Below, in pieces: positions 9,540 to 18,273 of a stretch of DNA of 64,000 nucleotides. Made by a program: the position numbers and the translations under genes. The stretch covers positions 1-64,000 of the forward strand of contig JACKEQ010000024.1 of assembly GCA_020632885.1 (NCBI GenBank), in the 5' to 3' direction. The number at the start of each line of letters is the position of its first letter. Positions within the stretch are counted from its first letter, which is position 1. The notes beneath the pieces were generated by a model, which ran no database searches, had not been told where the DNA came from, and saw only the letters and a list, made by a program, of their open reading frames with translations. The DNA is from Alphaproteobacteria bacterium. GTDB taxonomy: Bacteria > Myxococcota_A > UBA796 > GCA-2862545.

Positions 9540-11597
9540 TCAGAGTGCGAGGGCATCGTTCACGGCGGCCTCGAGGCGCTCGGCGGACTGCCCGCCGGCC
9601 CCGACCACGACCGCCTCTACCCGGCCCTTCGGGTCCACGACGAACACCGTGGGGAGCGAGCTGACCCGGTACCGATCTTTGGTGCTTCCACCCTTGTCGA
9701 TCCCGATCCGGTAGGTGATCCCGTTCTTGGCGGCGAACGGCTTCACCTTCGTGACGAGCTCGTCGGTGAGCCCCACCACGACCACACCGTCGCGCCCGTC
9801 GAGCTCCACGAGGTGCGGGATGGCCGAGCGGCACGGGCCGCACCAGGTGGCCCAGAAGTCCACCACCACCACCTGCCCGCGGAGGTCCGAGAGGTTGAAC
9901 GAGGTCCCGTCCAGCCCCTCGACCCGGAAGGCGGGCGCCTGCTCGCCGACGAAGGCCGCCTCGAGGCCCTCCTGGCCGGAGACGTCGGAGCCCCCGGGCA
10001 GCACGTACTCGCCCTCGATGGTGTGGATCGGCGGGAGCTCGCGATCCGAGCCGCCACGACGGAGGATCTGCACGATCTCCCTGCGGCGCTCGGCCTCCCC
10101 GGTGTCGCCGAGGGCGGCCGCGAGGTCGGCCAGGATGCCCTGCACGTTGGGGTCGTAGGGGTTGAGGTCCGCCGCGTTGTGGTAGGCCGCGAACGCCTCC
10201 GCCGGCCGGCCGCGGGCGCGGAGCAGGGCGCCGTGGGTGACGTGGGAGAGCGCGAAGTCCGGGTAGTCCTCGAGGGACGACGCGATCTCGGCCTCGGCGG
10301 ACGCGAGGTCCTTCAGCTCGATGTGGGTCTGGGCGATCATGTTCGCCAGGTACGGCGAGCTCGGCTCCTCGGGGTCCCGCGCCTTCTCGTACTCCACGAG
10401 CGCCGCCTTCGGACGCCCGTGCTCACGGAGGAGGGTGCCGAGCCGCACGAACCGGTGGAGGTCCTCGCGCCGCGAGAGCACGGGGTCCACCGCGTCGTCC
10501 TCCACGCCGTCCTCGGCGAAGACGGTGGGGAGCTCCTCGATGATCTCGCCCTTCAGGTCGAGCGTGCGCAGCCAGGCGAGGTAGGCGGCCTCGAGCTGCT
10601 GGAAGCCCTGGAAACCCGCGCCCTTCGCGAGGGCCTCCCGCGCGTCCATACCCGACTTCAGCAGCGGGAGGGCCTTCAGGAGCACCCCGTCGCCCCCGCG
10701 CTCGAAGCAGAACGCCATGAGGGCGGACACCTGGGCGTACGCGAGGGCCGCCCGCTCCGCGGTGGGCAGCTTGGCGAGGCTCGGGTGCATCTCGTCGAAG
10801 GTGACGAGGTCGTCCTTCGCGATGGCCTCGGCGAGCAGGCCCTGCGAGCGCACCGAGAGCTTCCAGTGGTCCCGCCCGTCGCGCCAGCGGTTGTCGAGGT
10901 ACTTCGCGATGGCTTCCTGGAGCCAGACGGGAGCGCGGTCGTCGGTGTTGTGGGCGACCACGAGGTGGATGTACTCGTGGGCGACGGTGTCCTGCCAGTC
11001 GTACCCGCGGGCCAGCGCGCGCGGCGAGGTGATCAGGAGGCGCGTCCACTTCGACAGGGCCACGACCCCGGTGGTGCGGACGTCGGCCTCCGTGAGCGAG
11101 CTCGCCGCGATGAACGCCCGGCTGTCCGGGAAGATCTCGAGCAGCGTGGTGCCCGGAGGGGTGGCGCCGAGCAGCGGGGTGACGTGCTCCTCGGTGAGAC
11201 GCAGGGCGTCACCGGCACCGTCGAGCAGGACCTCGTCGAGCCCGGGCAGGAAGCGGAGCCGGAAGCGCGTGTCGACGCCCGAGGGGTCCTTCACGGGCAG
11301 CTCCGCCCAGTGCGCCGTGGCGTAGAGCGTGCGGTCGAACAGCGGGGCCTGGTTCCACTCGTCGGTCCAGCCACCCTCGACGGCCTTCTTCATGGCCTCG
11401 GCGGCCTTCGGGTAGTCGCCCGCGTGGAACCACACCTGGGCCTTCAGGGCCTCGCTGGTCGGGTCGTCCGCCGTGAGCGCGCCGCTGGACTCCAGGGCCT
11501 CGAGAGCGCACGGCACGTCGTTCGCGCGCAGGCAGCGCTCGACGGGCCCGGTGGGCATGAGCTGAGCGAGGGCAGACTGGAGGACGAGCAGCATCAT
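9540..11597 (-). CDS. Exported metallopeptidase-like / TPR / thioredoxin (TlpA-type) fusion protein
   Basis: 685 residues, ATG start overlapping the upstream gene (ATGA). The N-terminus MMLLVLQSALAQ is a probable short signal peptide. Residues ~110-300 form a peptidase-MA-like domain with the zinc motif H207-E-Y-I-H211 and a downstream W-L-Q-E-A-I-A that would supply the third ligand (E229 region). Residues ~340-520 are TPR-like helical pairs. Residues ~545-685 are a TlpA/AhpC-type thioredoxin domain with W585-C-G-P-C589 and the cis-proline L-P-T near 648. This suggests a periplasmic protein that combines a (possibly active) gluzincin with a disulfide oxidoreductase. Each domain is clear; the combined role is not known. 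It heads the MoxR part of the operon. Confidence 0.85.
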   Translation of the reverse strand: MMLLVLQSALAQLMPTGPVERCLRANDVPCALEALESSGALTADDPTSEALKAQVWFHAGDYPKAAEAMKKAVEGGWTDEWNQAPLFDRTLYATAHWAELPVKDPSGVDTRFRLRFLPGLDEVLLDGAGDALRLTEEHVTPLLGATPPGTTLLEIFPDSRAFIAASSLTEADVRTTGVVALSKWTRLLITSPRALARGYDWQDTVAHEYIHLVVAHNTDDRAPVWLQEAIAKYLDNRWRDGRDHWKLSVRSQGLLAEAIAKDDLVTFDEMHPSLAKLPTAERAALAYAQVSALMAFCFERGGDGVLLKALPLLKSGMDAREALAKGAGFQGFQQLEAAYLAWLRTLDLKGEIIEELPTVFAEDGVEDDAVDPVLSRREDLHRFVRLGTLLREHGRPKAALVEYEKARDPEEPSSPYLANMIAQTHIELKDLASAEAEIASSLEDYPDFALSHVTHGALLRARGRPAEAFAAYHNAADLNPYDPNVQGILADLAAALGDTGEAERRREIVQILRRGGSDRELPPIHTIEGEYVLPGGSDVSGQEGLEAAFVGEQAPAFRVEGLDGTSFNLSDLRGQVVVVDFWATWCGPCRSAIPHLVELDGRDGVVVVGLTDELVTKVKPFAAKNGITYRIGIDKGGSTKDRYRVSSLPTVFVVDPKGRVEAVVVGAGGQSAERLEAAVNDALAL

Positions 11598-14500
11598 TGG
11601 CGCACCAGCTCCTCGAAGTACCGCTTCTTGAGCGCCCGGTACTCCTCGGGCACGTCGCCCTCCATGCCCTCGAGGAGCGCCCGGCGGTACTCCTCGGGCG
11701 TGCGGAACGCCTCGGCACCGGGGATCTCGATCTCGGGGGTGGCGTCGTTCTGGTCGCCACCGTCGCGGTCCTTCGGGTCGCTCTCGCCCTCGCCGTCCTT
11801 CCCGCTACCACCGCCCTCGCCCTGCTGCTGCTGCTGGGCCGCCTGCTCCATCGCGCGCTCCAGCGCGTCGCGGGCCTCACGGAGACGGTCGGCGGCCGCA
11901 CCCTGGCTGCCCTGGGCGGGCATCGGGCGGCCGTCACCGAGGTCGTCCGAGGCGTCCTTCATGCGCTTGCCGGCCTCGTCGAGGCGCTCGTTCATCTCGC
12001 CGGGCCGGACCGGGAACTCCTTGGTGAGCTCCTTCGCCTTCTGGGAGACCGACTGCAGCTGCTCCTCGAGCTCCTGCTGGCGCTGTTGGAGCTCCTGGGC
12101 CTTCGCGGCCGACTCGGGGGAGGACGAGGCCTGCTCCAGCTGGTCGAGCAGCTCGCCGATCCGGGTGTGGTGGGCCTCGAGGGAAGCGAGCTCCTCGGCA
12201 CCCGGCCCGAGCAGCGACGGGCTCAGGACCCGGCTGGCCTGCAGGCCGCGGCGAAGGCTCTCGAGGGCGTAGCCCGCGGTGTCGTGGGCGATACGGGCGG
12301 CGCGGTAGTCGCGGAGCTGGGAGGCCACCCGGAGCTGCCGGGCGTGCTGGAGCGCGTTGCCCGCCCTCTGCAGCTCGCTGAACGACCGGCTGGCGTCCTC
12401 GAGCTCGCTCTCGTAGTCCTCGAGCTCGTCCTGGAGCGCGAACGCCTCCCCCGCGATCCTCTCCCAGAGGTCGGCCTGCTTCTGGGCCGCCGCGTCGCCC
12501 TCGTTCTCCTGGAGGTCGCGCACCTCCTCCTGGAGCTTGCGCTGCTCTTCCTCGAGCCGCTCCATCTCGCCGAGGAGCTGCTCCGCCTGCTCCATGGACT
12601 GGTCGCCTTCGCCCTTCTGGCGCTCGAGCGTGTCGCGCACGCCCTCCGCGAGCTGCTGGAGCTGCCGGGCCAGGCGCTGGGAGAGCTCGCGCGCCTCGTC
12701 CATCCGGCCCTCGGCGATGGCCTTCCGGATCTCGTCCATCAGGTTGCGCGCCTCGTTCTCACGGGCGTTCAGGAACTCCTTCAGGCCGCCCTCGTCGAGC
12801 TTGGCGGCCTCCTCCGCGAGCTGCTTCATCATGGCCTCGAGCTGCTCGAGCTGCGCGAGGAGCCGGAGGGAGTCGGGGTCGTCCTCCGCCAGCATGCTCT
12901 CGAGGTCCTTCCCGAGGGACTCCAGGCGTTCCGCGATGTCGACGGCCTCCGCCAGCGCCCGCATCCGGAGCATCCGGTCGAGGGCGAGGATGGCGTCCTC
13001 CAGGGTGGCGACCGCGCGGTCGCGGAGATCCTGGAGCTCGGCCAGATCCGTGGTGCTCACCGGCGTGAGGCGCCCCACCTCGAAGGTGACGGCGGTGAAC
13101 GTCACCAGCGCGCTCCCGGCCTTCACGGCGGCCCCGACGACCTCCCGCTCCATCCCGCCGTCCTTCAGGCGCGACCACTCGGCGTCCACGACGGCCTCGA
13201 GGGGCCCGTAGCGCTTGGCCACCTCGGGCGCCCAGCCCGCGAGCTCGGCGTGGGTGGTTCCCACCGGGAACGGCTCCTCGAGGTGACCGGCGAGCACGCC
13301 GAGCATGGCCTCCACGAGCTCGTTCAGGGCGGCCTCGTTGCGCTGGTCCACCCCGCGGGCCCCGAGCACCACGAGCTCGATCGTGCGCGACACCCCGGCC
13401 TTGGGTCCGGCGACGGTGTCGTTGTCGAACGCCACCAGCTCGACCTTCACCCGCGCACCCGCCGCGAGGCCCAGGTCGGCCGGGGTGCGACGCAGCATCC
13501 CGAAGGCCTCGCCCTGCCGCTCCTGGGCCCGGAACAGCGGGTTGCCGGCCGTGCGGCCGTCCACCCGGAGGCCCACCCGCGCGATCCCGAAGTCGTCGCG
13601 CGCCCGCCACTCGGCCATGAGCGGCTCGTCCACGGCGAGCTCGACGACATCGCCCACGCCGTCGACGGTGACCTCGGGTGCGAGGTCCTCCTGGGCGTCG
13701 ATCGCCAGATCGCGGGAGTCGCGGTCCTCGCCGTTGCGCCAGGTGACCAGGTGGTACGTCCCGTCCTCCGGCCCGATGGACAGCCGGGCCTGGATGGTGC
13801 GCTCGTCGAGGAGCTGGGCCTCGTAGCGCTGGTCGTAGGCGACGAGCCCGGCGGCCTCGAGGGCGTCCGCAGAGCGGGCCGTGATCTCCACCACCGTTCC
13901 GGGAGGGCCGGCGACGTCGCCCGTGCTGTTCTCGACCACCCGCGGCTCGAGCCCGGTGTACGCGGGGTACGTGTAGCGCAGCACGAGGTCGCCCACGCGG
14001 GCCTGCTCCTCCTTGCCGAGCAGGTCGAGGGCCGCGAGCGCCTCACCTCCCTCCGTGCCGGCCATCCACCACGCGGCCACCCCGAGGGGCCCGCCGGCGA
14101 CGAACGACAGGGGCAGCGGGAACACCAGCAGCGCCAGGCTGGCCGCGAGCAGCACGAAGGGCACGACGGCCTGGTGGATCCGCCCGATGGAGACGTCCTC
14201 GCACGCCTGCCGTGCCTTCGCCGCCACCCGGGCCGCGAGGGCCTCGCTCTCGCCGGGACGCACGCCGTCGAGGCGCTCCACGCTGGTGATCAGGCGCCCC
14301 CGCAGATCCGGATGCGCGCGCTCGACCAGCCGGGCCTGGCGCATGCGGTCGCCCGCCGGACGCCAGCGGAGGATGACGGGAGCCGCCACCGCCCCCCAGG
14401 CGCCGAGGCCCACGATGAGCGCCACGCCCGACGCGGCCGCGCCGCGCCCGAGCTCCAGCGCCGCGGCCACGATGGCGAACAGGAGGACGGCCGCCAGGAC

Positions 14501-14599
14501 GAGAAGGCTGCGTCCCAGCACCTCCACCGCGATCAGGGCGCGCTCCCGCCACACGAGGCGGTCCACGAACCGTCGGATGCTGTCGGTGTGCTCCACCAT
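11594..14599 (-). CDS. Large membrane-anchored coiled-coil protein (DUF4175-like)
   Basis: About 1001 residues from the ATG at 14599; an ATG nine bases upstream (14608) is an alternative and neither has a strong ribosome binding site. Two or three membrane helices lie within the first ~180 residues (one run reads V-L-A-A-V-L-L-F-A-I-V-A-A-A). A beta-rich region (~200-420) and a long Glu/Leu/Gln-rich coiled coil (~540-900) follow. The C-terminal ~100 residues are low-complexity, with a Q-Q-Q-Q-Q run and Gly/Asp stretches, and end in a conserved-looking F-R-T-P-E-E-Y-R-R. This architecture resembles DUF4175/TIGR02302-like proteins found in front of MoxR/BatA operons. First gene of the seven-gene operon; it probably forms an inner-membrane scaffold. 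Confidence 0.75.
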   Translation of the reverse strand: MVEHTDSIRRFVDRLVWRERALIAVEVLGRSLLVLAAVLLFAIVAAALELGRGAAASGVALIVGLGAWGAVAAPVILRWRPAGDRMRQARLVERAHPDLRGRLITSVERLDGVRPGESEALAARVAAKARQACEDVSIGRIHQAVVPFVLLAASLALLVFPLPLSFVAGGPLGVAAWWMAGTEGGEALAALDLLGKEEQARVGDLVLRYTYPAYTGLEPRVVENSTGDVAGPPGTVVEITARSADALEAAGLVAYDQRYEAQLLDERTIQARLSIGPEDGTYHLVTWRNGEDRDSRDLAIDAQEDLAPEVTVDGVGDVVELAVDEPLMAEWRARDDFGIARVGLRVDGRTAGNPLFRAQERQGEAFGMLRRTPADLGLAAGARVKVELVAFDNDTVAGPKAGVSRTIELVVLGARGVDQRNEAALNELVEAMLGVLAGHLEEPFPVGTTHAELAGWAPEVAKRYGPLEAVVDAEWSRLKDGGMEREVVGAAVKAGSALVTFTAVTFEVGRLTPVSTTDLAELQDLRDRAVATLEDAILALDRMLRMRALAEAVDIAERLESLGKDLESMLAEDDPDSLRLLAQLEQLEAMMKQLAEEAAKLDEGGLKEFLNARENEARNLMDEIRKAIAEGRMDEARELSQRLARQLQQLAEGVRDTLERQKGEGDQSMEQAEQLLGEMERLEEEQRKLQEEVRDLQENEGDAAAQKQADLWERIAGEAFALQDELEDYESELEDASRSFSELQRAGNALQHARQLRVASQLRDYRAARIAHDTAGYALESLRRGLQASRVLSPSLLGPGAEELASLEAHHTRIGELLDQLEQASSSPESAAKAQELQQRQQELEEQLQSVSQKAKELTKEFPVRPGEMNERLDEAGKRMKDASDDLGDGRPMPAQGSQGAAADRLREARDALERAMEQAAQQQQQGEGGGSGKDGEGESDPKDRDGGDQNDATPEIEIPGAEAFRTPEEYRRALLEGMEGDVPEEYRALKKRYFEELVRQ

Positions 14600-14676
14600 C
14601 TCGCACATCCTAACCGCGGGGTTCGCGGCGATGCCGTCCACCGGAGGAGCGGGACGTTTTTCGACAGCTCCGGGCG

Positions 14677-15309
14677 TCAGATCTTGCGGAACAGACCCAC
14701 GGCGATGCCGACCACCTGCACGTCGCCGCTGCGCTCGCTCACGACGATGGGCTCCATCTCGGAGTTCGCGGGCTGGAGACGGATGCTGTCGCCCTCGCGG
14801 TAGAAGCGCTTCACGGTGGCCTCGCCCTCCACCATCACCACGGCGATCTCGCCGTTCCGGGCCGTGCCCTTCTCGCGGACGAACAGGTAGTCGCCGTCGT
14901 GGATGCCGTCCTCGATCATGGAGTCACCCGTGACCACGAGGGCGAAGATCTGCCCCCCCCGCGGGACCATCGAGCTGTCGACGCGCAGGGTGCCCTCGTA
15001 GTTCTCGTGGGCCAGGAGGGGCAGGCCCGCCGCTATGCGGCCGAGGATCGGGATGCCCTGCACACCGTCGTCCTCCCAGGACTCCGTGGCGTCCGCCGTG
15101 ATGCGGAGCGACCTCGGCGCCCCGGGCCCTCCCACACGCTCGATGAAGCCCTTGCGCACGAGCGCCTTGATGTGGTCGCTGACGGCGTTCGTGGACCCGA
15201 TGCCGAGCGCCGTGCCGATCTCGCGGTAGCTCGGCGACACGCCACGCTGGTCGATCACCCCGCGGATGAACTCGAAGATCTCCTGCTGACGGGGGGAAAG
15301 GTCATCCAC
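14677..15309 (-). CDS. lexA: LexA repressor (SOS regulator, S24 autoprotease)
   Basis: 210 residues from the GTG at 15309, which follows GAGGAGG by six bases; a longer reading from upstream is rejected because it would run through the promoter. Residues 1-70 are the winged-helix DNA-binding domain (S-P-S-Y-R-E-I-G-T-A-L-G-I-G-S). The self-cleavage bond is A94-G95 in R-I-A-A-G. The catalytic serine is S130 in T-G-D-S-M and the lysine is K167 in A-T-V-K-R-F. Length and order match the family. It represses SOS genes and cleaves itself when RecA is activated. The promoter carries a dyad that LexA very likely binds, giving autoregulation. Confidence 0.95.
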   Translation of the reverse strand: MDDLSPRQQEIFEFIRGVIDQRGVSPSYREIGTALGIGSTNAVSDHIKALVRKGFIERVGGPGAPRSLRITADATESWEDDGVQGIPILGRIAAGLPLLAHENYEGTLRVDSSMVPRGGQIFALVVTGDSMIEDGIHDGDYLFVREKGTARNGEIAVVMVEGEATVKRFYREGDSIRLQPANSEMEPIVVSERSGDVQVVGIAVGLFRKI

Positions 15310-15338
15310 GCCGGGCCTCCTCGCCGCCTGTCGGCGGG

Positions 15339-15395
15339 CTGTACGGATGTTTCTGTGAACACCCGTACAGTAATGGAGGGTCGCGTGGGTGTCAA
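15339..15395 (-). promoter_or_regulatory. lexA promoter with overlapping 32-bp LexA operator
   Basis: On the minus strand a perfect -35 TTGACA (15395-15390) is followed by 17 bases and a -10 TACTGT (15372-15367). Overlapping the -10 is a dyad centred at 15354/15355: outer arms CTGTACGG (15339-15346) and CCGTACAG (15363-15370), inner arms TGTT and AACA, 24 of 32 positions symmetric. The half CTGTACGGGTGTTCACAG is close to the Myxococcus-type LexA box as I recall it (CTRHAMRYBYGTTCAGS). Binding here would block RNA polymerase, as expected for lexA autoregulation. Confidence 0.8.
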
Positions 15396-15403
15396 ACCCG
15401 CGG

Positions 15404-17050
15404 TCAGGGCGGCGGTGCGATGGGGCGCGCGCCCACACGGGCCCGGACGACGTCCCGCAGCGCGAAGCTGCCGCGCGACTCGACCTGCACGCGCACCTCG
15501 ACCTGATCGGACCGGCCGCCCCACACGGCGGTGTCGTAGCCGGAGTCCACCAGGTTCACGGCGGCGTCCCCGCAGCCGATGTCGCGGACGCGCACGAAGC
15601 TGAACCCCGGGAGGCACCCGCGGAGCAGGGCGCACCGGAACGGCGGGGTGTGGATCTGGAGCTTGCTGCATCCGGGGATGTCCAGGATGGCGTCGCCGGG
15701 CTCGAGGATCCGCGCGGACACGACGTCCGGCGGGCGCGGCCCGGACGTGACCAGCGGCACCCGGTTCCCGAGGAGGCCGGTGGCCATGGGCGGGAACACG
15801 TGCGGGGTGTCGCCCATCGCGATCTGCAGCGCACCACGGGTGTCGATGGGCCACGCGCGGAGCTGCTGGACCACCTCGGCCTGCGCGTCGTCGAGGAACA
15901 GGGGCTCCTCGCTGCCGCTCAGGGCGTAGCTGACGTTGTCCGCCACCCGGGCGCGGCCCTGGGCCGAGAGCGCGATCACGGCGGCGCGGGCCCCGGCGTA
16001 GCTGGCCGCCTTGCTGCCCAGGAGCTCGACGGCCTTGCCGCACCCGAACCCGAGCGGGATGGCCTCGCCCTCCTGCGTGACGGCCTGGGCCTCGATGCCC
16101 GGGATGGCGCCCTCGCAGATGATGTAGTGCACGGGCTTGGTGACGCCTCGCTCGCCGAGGAACCCCGCGATGCGGTCGCGGGCCTGCGCGGCCACCCGGT
16201 AGGGCACCAGCTGCCCTGCGTTCAGGCGGTCGCCACCCTCGGGAACCGGAGGTGGCGGAGCGTCCGGGGAGGCCGGCGCAGGCGGGGTCAGCGCGCCCTG
16301 CAGCCACACCACGGGGTGCTCCTGGCTCACCTCCACGAACTTCCCGTCGAGGCGCCGGTAGGTCACGTCGCCGCACTGGATGTCCGGCTCGCCCTCGCCC
16401 CGGACGTGACAGGCGTGCGGCAGCTCGGCGAGGAGCTGCCAGGAGCCGTCCTGGCCGAAGGTCACGACGACCTCACGGTCGGCGACCTGCAGCCAGAGCT
16501 CGTCGATCCCGTCGCCATCCATGTCGGTGACCTGCCTGAGCCCCAGCTCGTCCACCGTGATGCCGTTGGCGCGCAGGAAGGAGAACGGGAACGTCAGCGT
16601 GTCGACCGGGCCCTCGTGGGTGCGGATGGGTGATGACAGCCCCAGCGTGGCGGGCCGCTCGCCGGTGACCCAGAACACGAGCGTGGCGGCCACGAGCACC
16701 ATGCCCCATGCGGGGACCATCGCCATGAACACCCGCCGGAGCGCGCGAGCGCGCCCGCTCCCGACGAGGAAGGTGGTCTCGCCGATGACCACCACGTCGC
16801 CCACGTCGATGAACGTGGGCCTGCCCGCGGCCAGCGGGTTGCCGTTGAGGGTGGTGCCGGTGGCGGAGTCGAGATCCTCCAGCGTGAAGCCCGACGAGCT
16901 CCCCACGACGCGGGCGTGCTTCACGCTCACCGTGGGGTCCGGGAGGTTCACCCCACGGGTGGTGCGGCCGATGACCAGCTCGGCACCGTCGTCGATGGAG
17001 AAGCGCTTTCCCTTGAGGGGCCCGCTCCTGGCGGTGAGATCGATGGACAA
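15404..17050 (-). CDS. FHA-domain membrane protein
   Basis: 548 residues, TTG start at 17050 with GGAG nine bases upstream. Residues ~20-97 are an FHA domain (V-I-G-R-T near 26-30, then V-S-V-K-H-A-R-V and T-L-N-G), which binds phosphothreonine peptides. A single membrane helix lies at ~108-130. The remaining ~400 residues have an FG-GAP-like D-M-D-G-D-G-I-D-E-L-W stretch (~163-173), a Pro-rich linker (~250-275) and a Cys-containing C-terminal part, probably exported. The FHA domain faces the cytoplasm, so it likely couples Ser/Thr kinase signalling to an outer domain. Its stop lies 9 bp from the lexA -35 box. It has its own palindromic promoter. Confidence 0.75.
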   Translation of the reverse strand: MSIDLTARSGPLKGKRFSIDDGAELVIGRTTRGVNLPDPTVSVKHARVVGSSSGFTLEDLDSATGTTLNGNPLAAGRPTFIDVGDVVVIGETTFLVGSGRARALRRVFMAMVPAWGMVLVAATLVFWVTGERPATLGLSSPIRTHEGPVDTLTFPFSFLRANGITVDELGLRQVTDMDGDGIDELWLQVADREVVVTFGQDGSWQLLAELPHACHVRGEGEPDIQCGDVTYRRLDGKFVEVSQEHPVVWLQGALTPPAPASPDAPPPPVPEGGDRLNAGQLVPYRVAAQARDRIAGFLGERGVTKPVHYIICEGAIPGIEAQAVTQEGEAIPLGFGCGKAVELLGSKAASYAGARAAVIALSAQGRARVADNVSYALSGSEEPLFLDDAQAEVVQQLRAWPIDTRGALQIAMGDTPHVFPPMATGLLGNRVPLVTSGPRPPDVVSARILEPGDAILDIPGCSKLQIHTPPFRCALLRGCLPGFSFVRVRDIGCGDAAVNLVDSGYDTAVWGGRSDQVEVRVQVESRGSFALRDVVRARVGARPIAPPP

Positions 17051-17069
17051 ACCTTGCTCCGGAAGGCAC

Positions 17070-17105
17070 TGAATACACCGTGCGCCGGACCCGGGTCAAC
17101 CCGGG
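17070..17105 (-). promoter_or_regulatory. Promoter of the FHA gene with a 16-bp palindrome over the -35 box
   Basis: Minus-strand -35 TTGACC (17099-17094), 18-base spacer, -10 TATTCA (17075-17070), which places the start of transcription just before the TTG at 17050. The -35 box sits in the centre of CCCGGGT-tg-ACCCGGG (17090-17105), a perfect 7-bp inverted repeat. It could be a repressor operator, or the end hairpin of the gene beyond it. Confidence 0.5.
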
Positions 17106-17130
17106 AGCCCCGTCCGCACGGGCCGGATGC

Positions 17131-18273
17131 TCAGTTCCGGAGCTCCGGACCGAAGGCCGCGAAGCGCCCCGCGCCGATGTCCTCCGGTTCACCGCCTCGA
17201 ATGGGGACTCTCCACACCCGGGAGCCCGAACCGCGACCGCGGACGATGCCGGCGAGCAGGAGGTGGCGCCCCGACGGATCCACGATCGGATGGCTCGACG
17301 CGTATTGCTCGAAGAACCGCAGGTAGAACCGCATGTCGCGACTGGGCAGGAGATCGATCAGGTGGGTCTGGTGCCCCGAGAGGTCCACCCGCACCCACTC
17401 CACCAGCCCGCGGTCGCTGTCGACCCGGGCCACCACCAGCCCGTCGTCACCGGCCCACAGGAAGGCCAGGCACTCCATCCGGGCCACCAGCTGCTCCTCG
17501 CCGGTGGCGATGTCGATCACCGACAGGGACTGGTAGGGCGTGCCGTCGCCCGCGGGGGCCACGGCCCGCGCGAGCCGCGTGCCGTCCGGGCTCGCCACGA
17601 AGGCCATCAGGCCGTCGCCGCCGGGCAGCGGGCGCACGGGCTGGCCGTCGCGGAAGGCCATGATGCTCCCCACGCCGTTGTCGTGGGCCCCGTAGAACAG
17701 GGTGTCGCCCACCTGGACCGGCGCGCAGAAGTCTCCGGGGATGCCCGGCATGACCTCGGTGGCCCGGCGCATCTCGGGGTCGAGCAGCATCATCCGCGCG
17801 TTCGGGCTGCCGCCACCGATGAACGTGGCCACCCGGCCGTCGTCGGTCCAGGTGAAGAACAGCGGGCTGCCCTTCGCCAGGACCTTCTGCGGAGATCGCC
17901 CGTCCACGCGGCCCACCGTGAGCAGGAGGTCGTCGCGCAGCTGGCTCACCACCGCGATGCGCTCGCCGTCGCCGGACCACTGGAGGTAGATCGGCAGCTG
18001 GTCCGGGAGCTCGATGACCACGGAGGACTGCACCCCCTCGAGGTCGGTCACGAGCACCGAGCCGCGCTCGGCGGTGATCTCGAACGCCGCCACCCACCGG
18101 CCGTCCGGGCTGAACGTGGGCCACGTGTGGCTCGCGGGGGCCTGCTTGGCCGCCCCCCAGCTCGCCCACATCACGCTCTCGTCCGCGAGCCCCGTGAGCT
18201 GACGCCGCACGCCGTCCGGCTCCAGCAGGTGGATCGCACGGTCTGCCGAGACCCAGGCCACACGAGCGCTCAC
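17131..18273 (-). CDS. Beta-propeller (TolB/WD40-like) protein
   Basis: 380 residues, GTG start overlapping the TetR stop by 4 bp (GTGA). Repeated units of ~40-45 residues with patterns such as T-F-S-P-D-G-R-W-V-A, L-Q-W-S-G-D-G-E-R-I-A, F-T-W-T-D-D-G-R-V-A and V-A-S-P-D-G-T-R-L-A are typical TolB-type propeller blades. No signal peptide is visible, so it is probably cytoplasmic. Co-translated with the TetR regulator upstream, which suggests a shared control. Binding partner unknown. Confidence 0.75.
   Translation of the reverse strand: MSARVAWVSADRAIHLLEPDGVRRQLTGLADESVMWASWGAAKQAPASHTWPTFSPDGRWVAAFEITAERGSVLVTDLEGVQSSVVIELPDQLPIYLQWSGDGERIAVVSQLRDDLLLTVGRVDGRSPQKVLAKGSPLFFTWTDDGRVATFIGGGSPNARMMLLDPEMRRATEVMPGIPGDFCAPVQVGDTLFYGAHDNGVGSIMAFRDGQPVRPLPGGDGLMAFVASPDGTRLARAVAPAGDGTPYQSLSVIDIATGEEQLVARMECLAFLWAGDDGLVVARVDSDRGLVEWVRVDLSGHQTHLIDLLPSRDMRFYLRFFEQYASSHPIVDPSGRHLLLAGIVRGRGSGSRVWRVPIRGGEPEDIGAGRFAAFGPELRN

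Noticed and set aside
14640..14676. Terminator after lexA
   Set aside because: A weak GGAGC/GCTCC pairing exists but the A-run lies in the loop, not after the stem.
11597..14803. A 1068-codon plus-strand frame
   Set aside because: Exact antisense of the coiled-coil gene; its Leu/Glu richness mirrors that gene's codon use.
15310..15438. Longer N-terminal extension of LexA
   Set aside because: It would translate through the promoter and operator; the GTG at 15309 has an excellent ribosome binding site.
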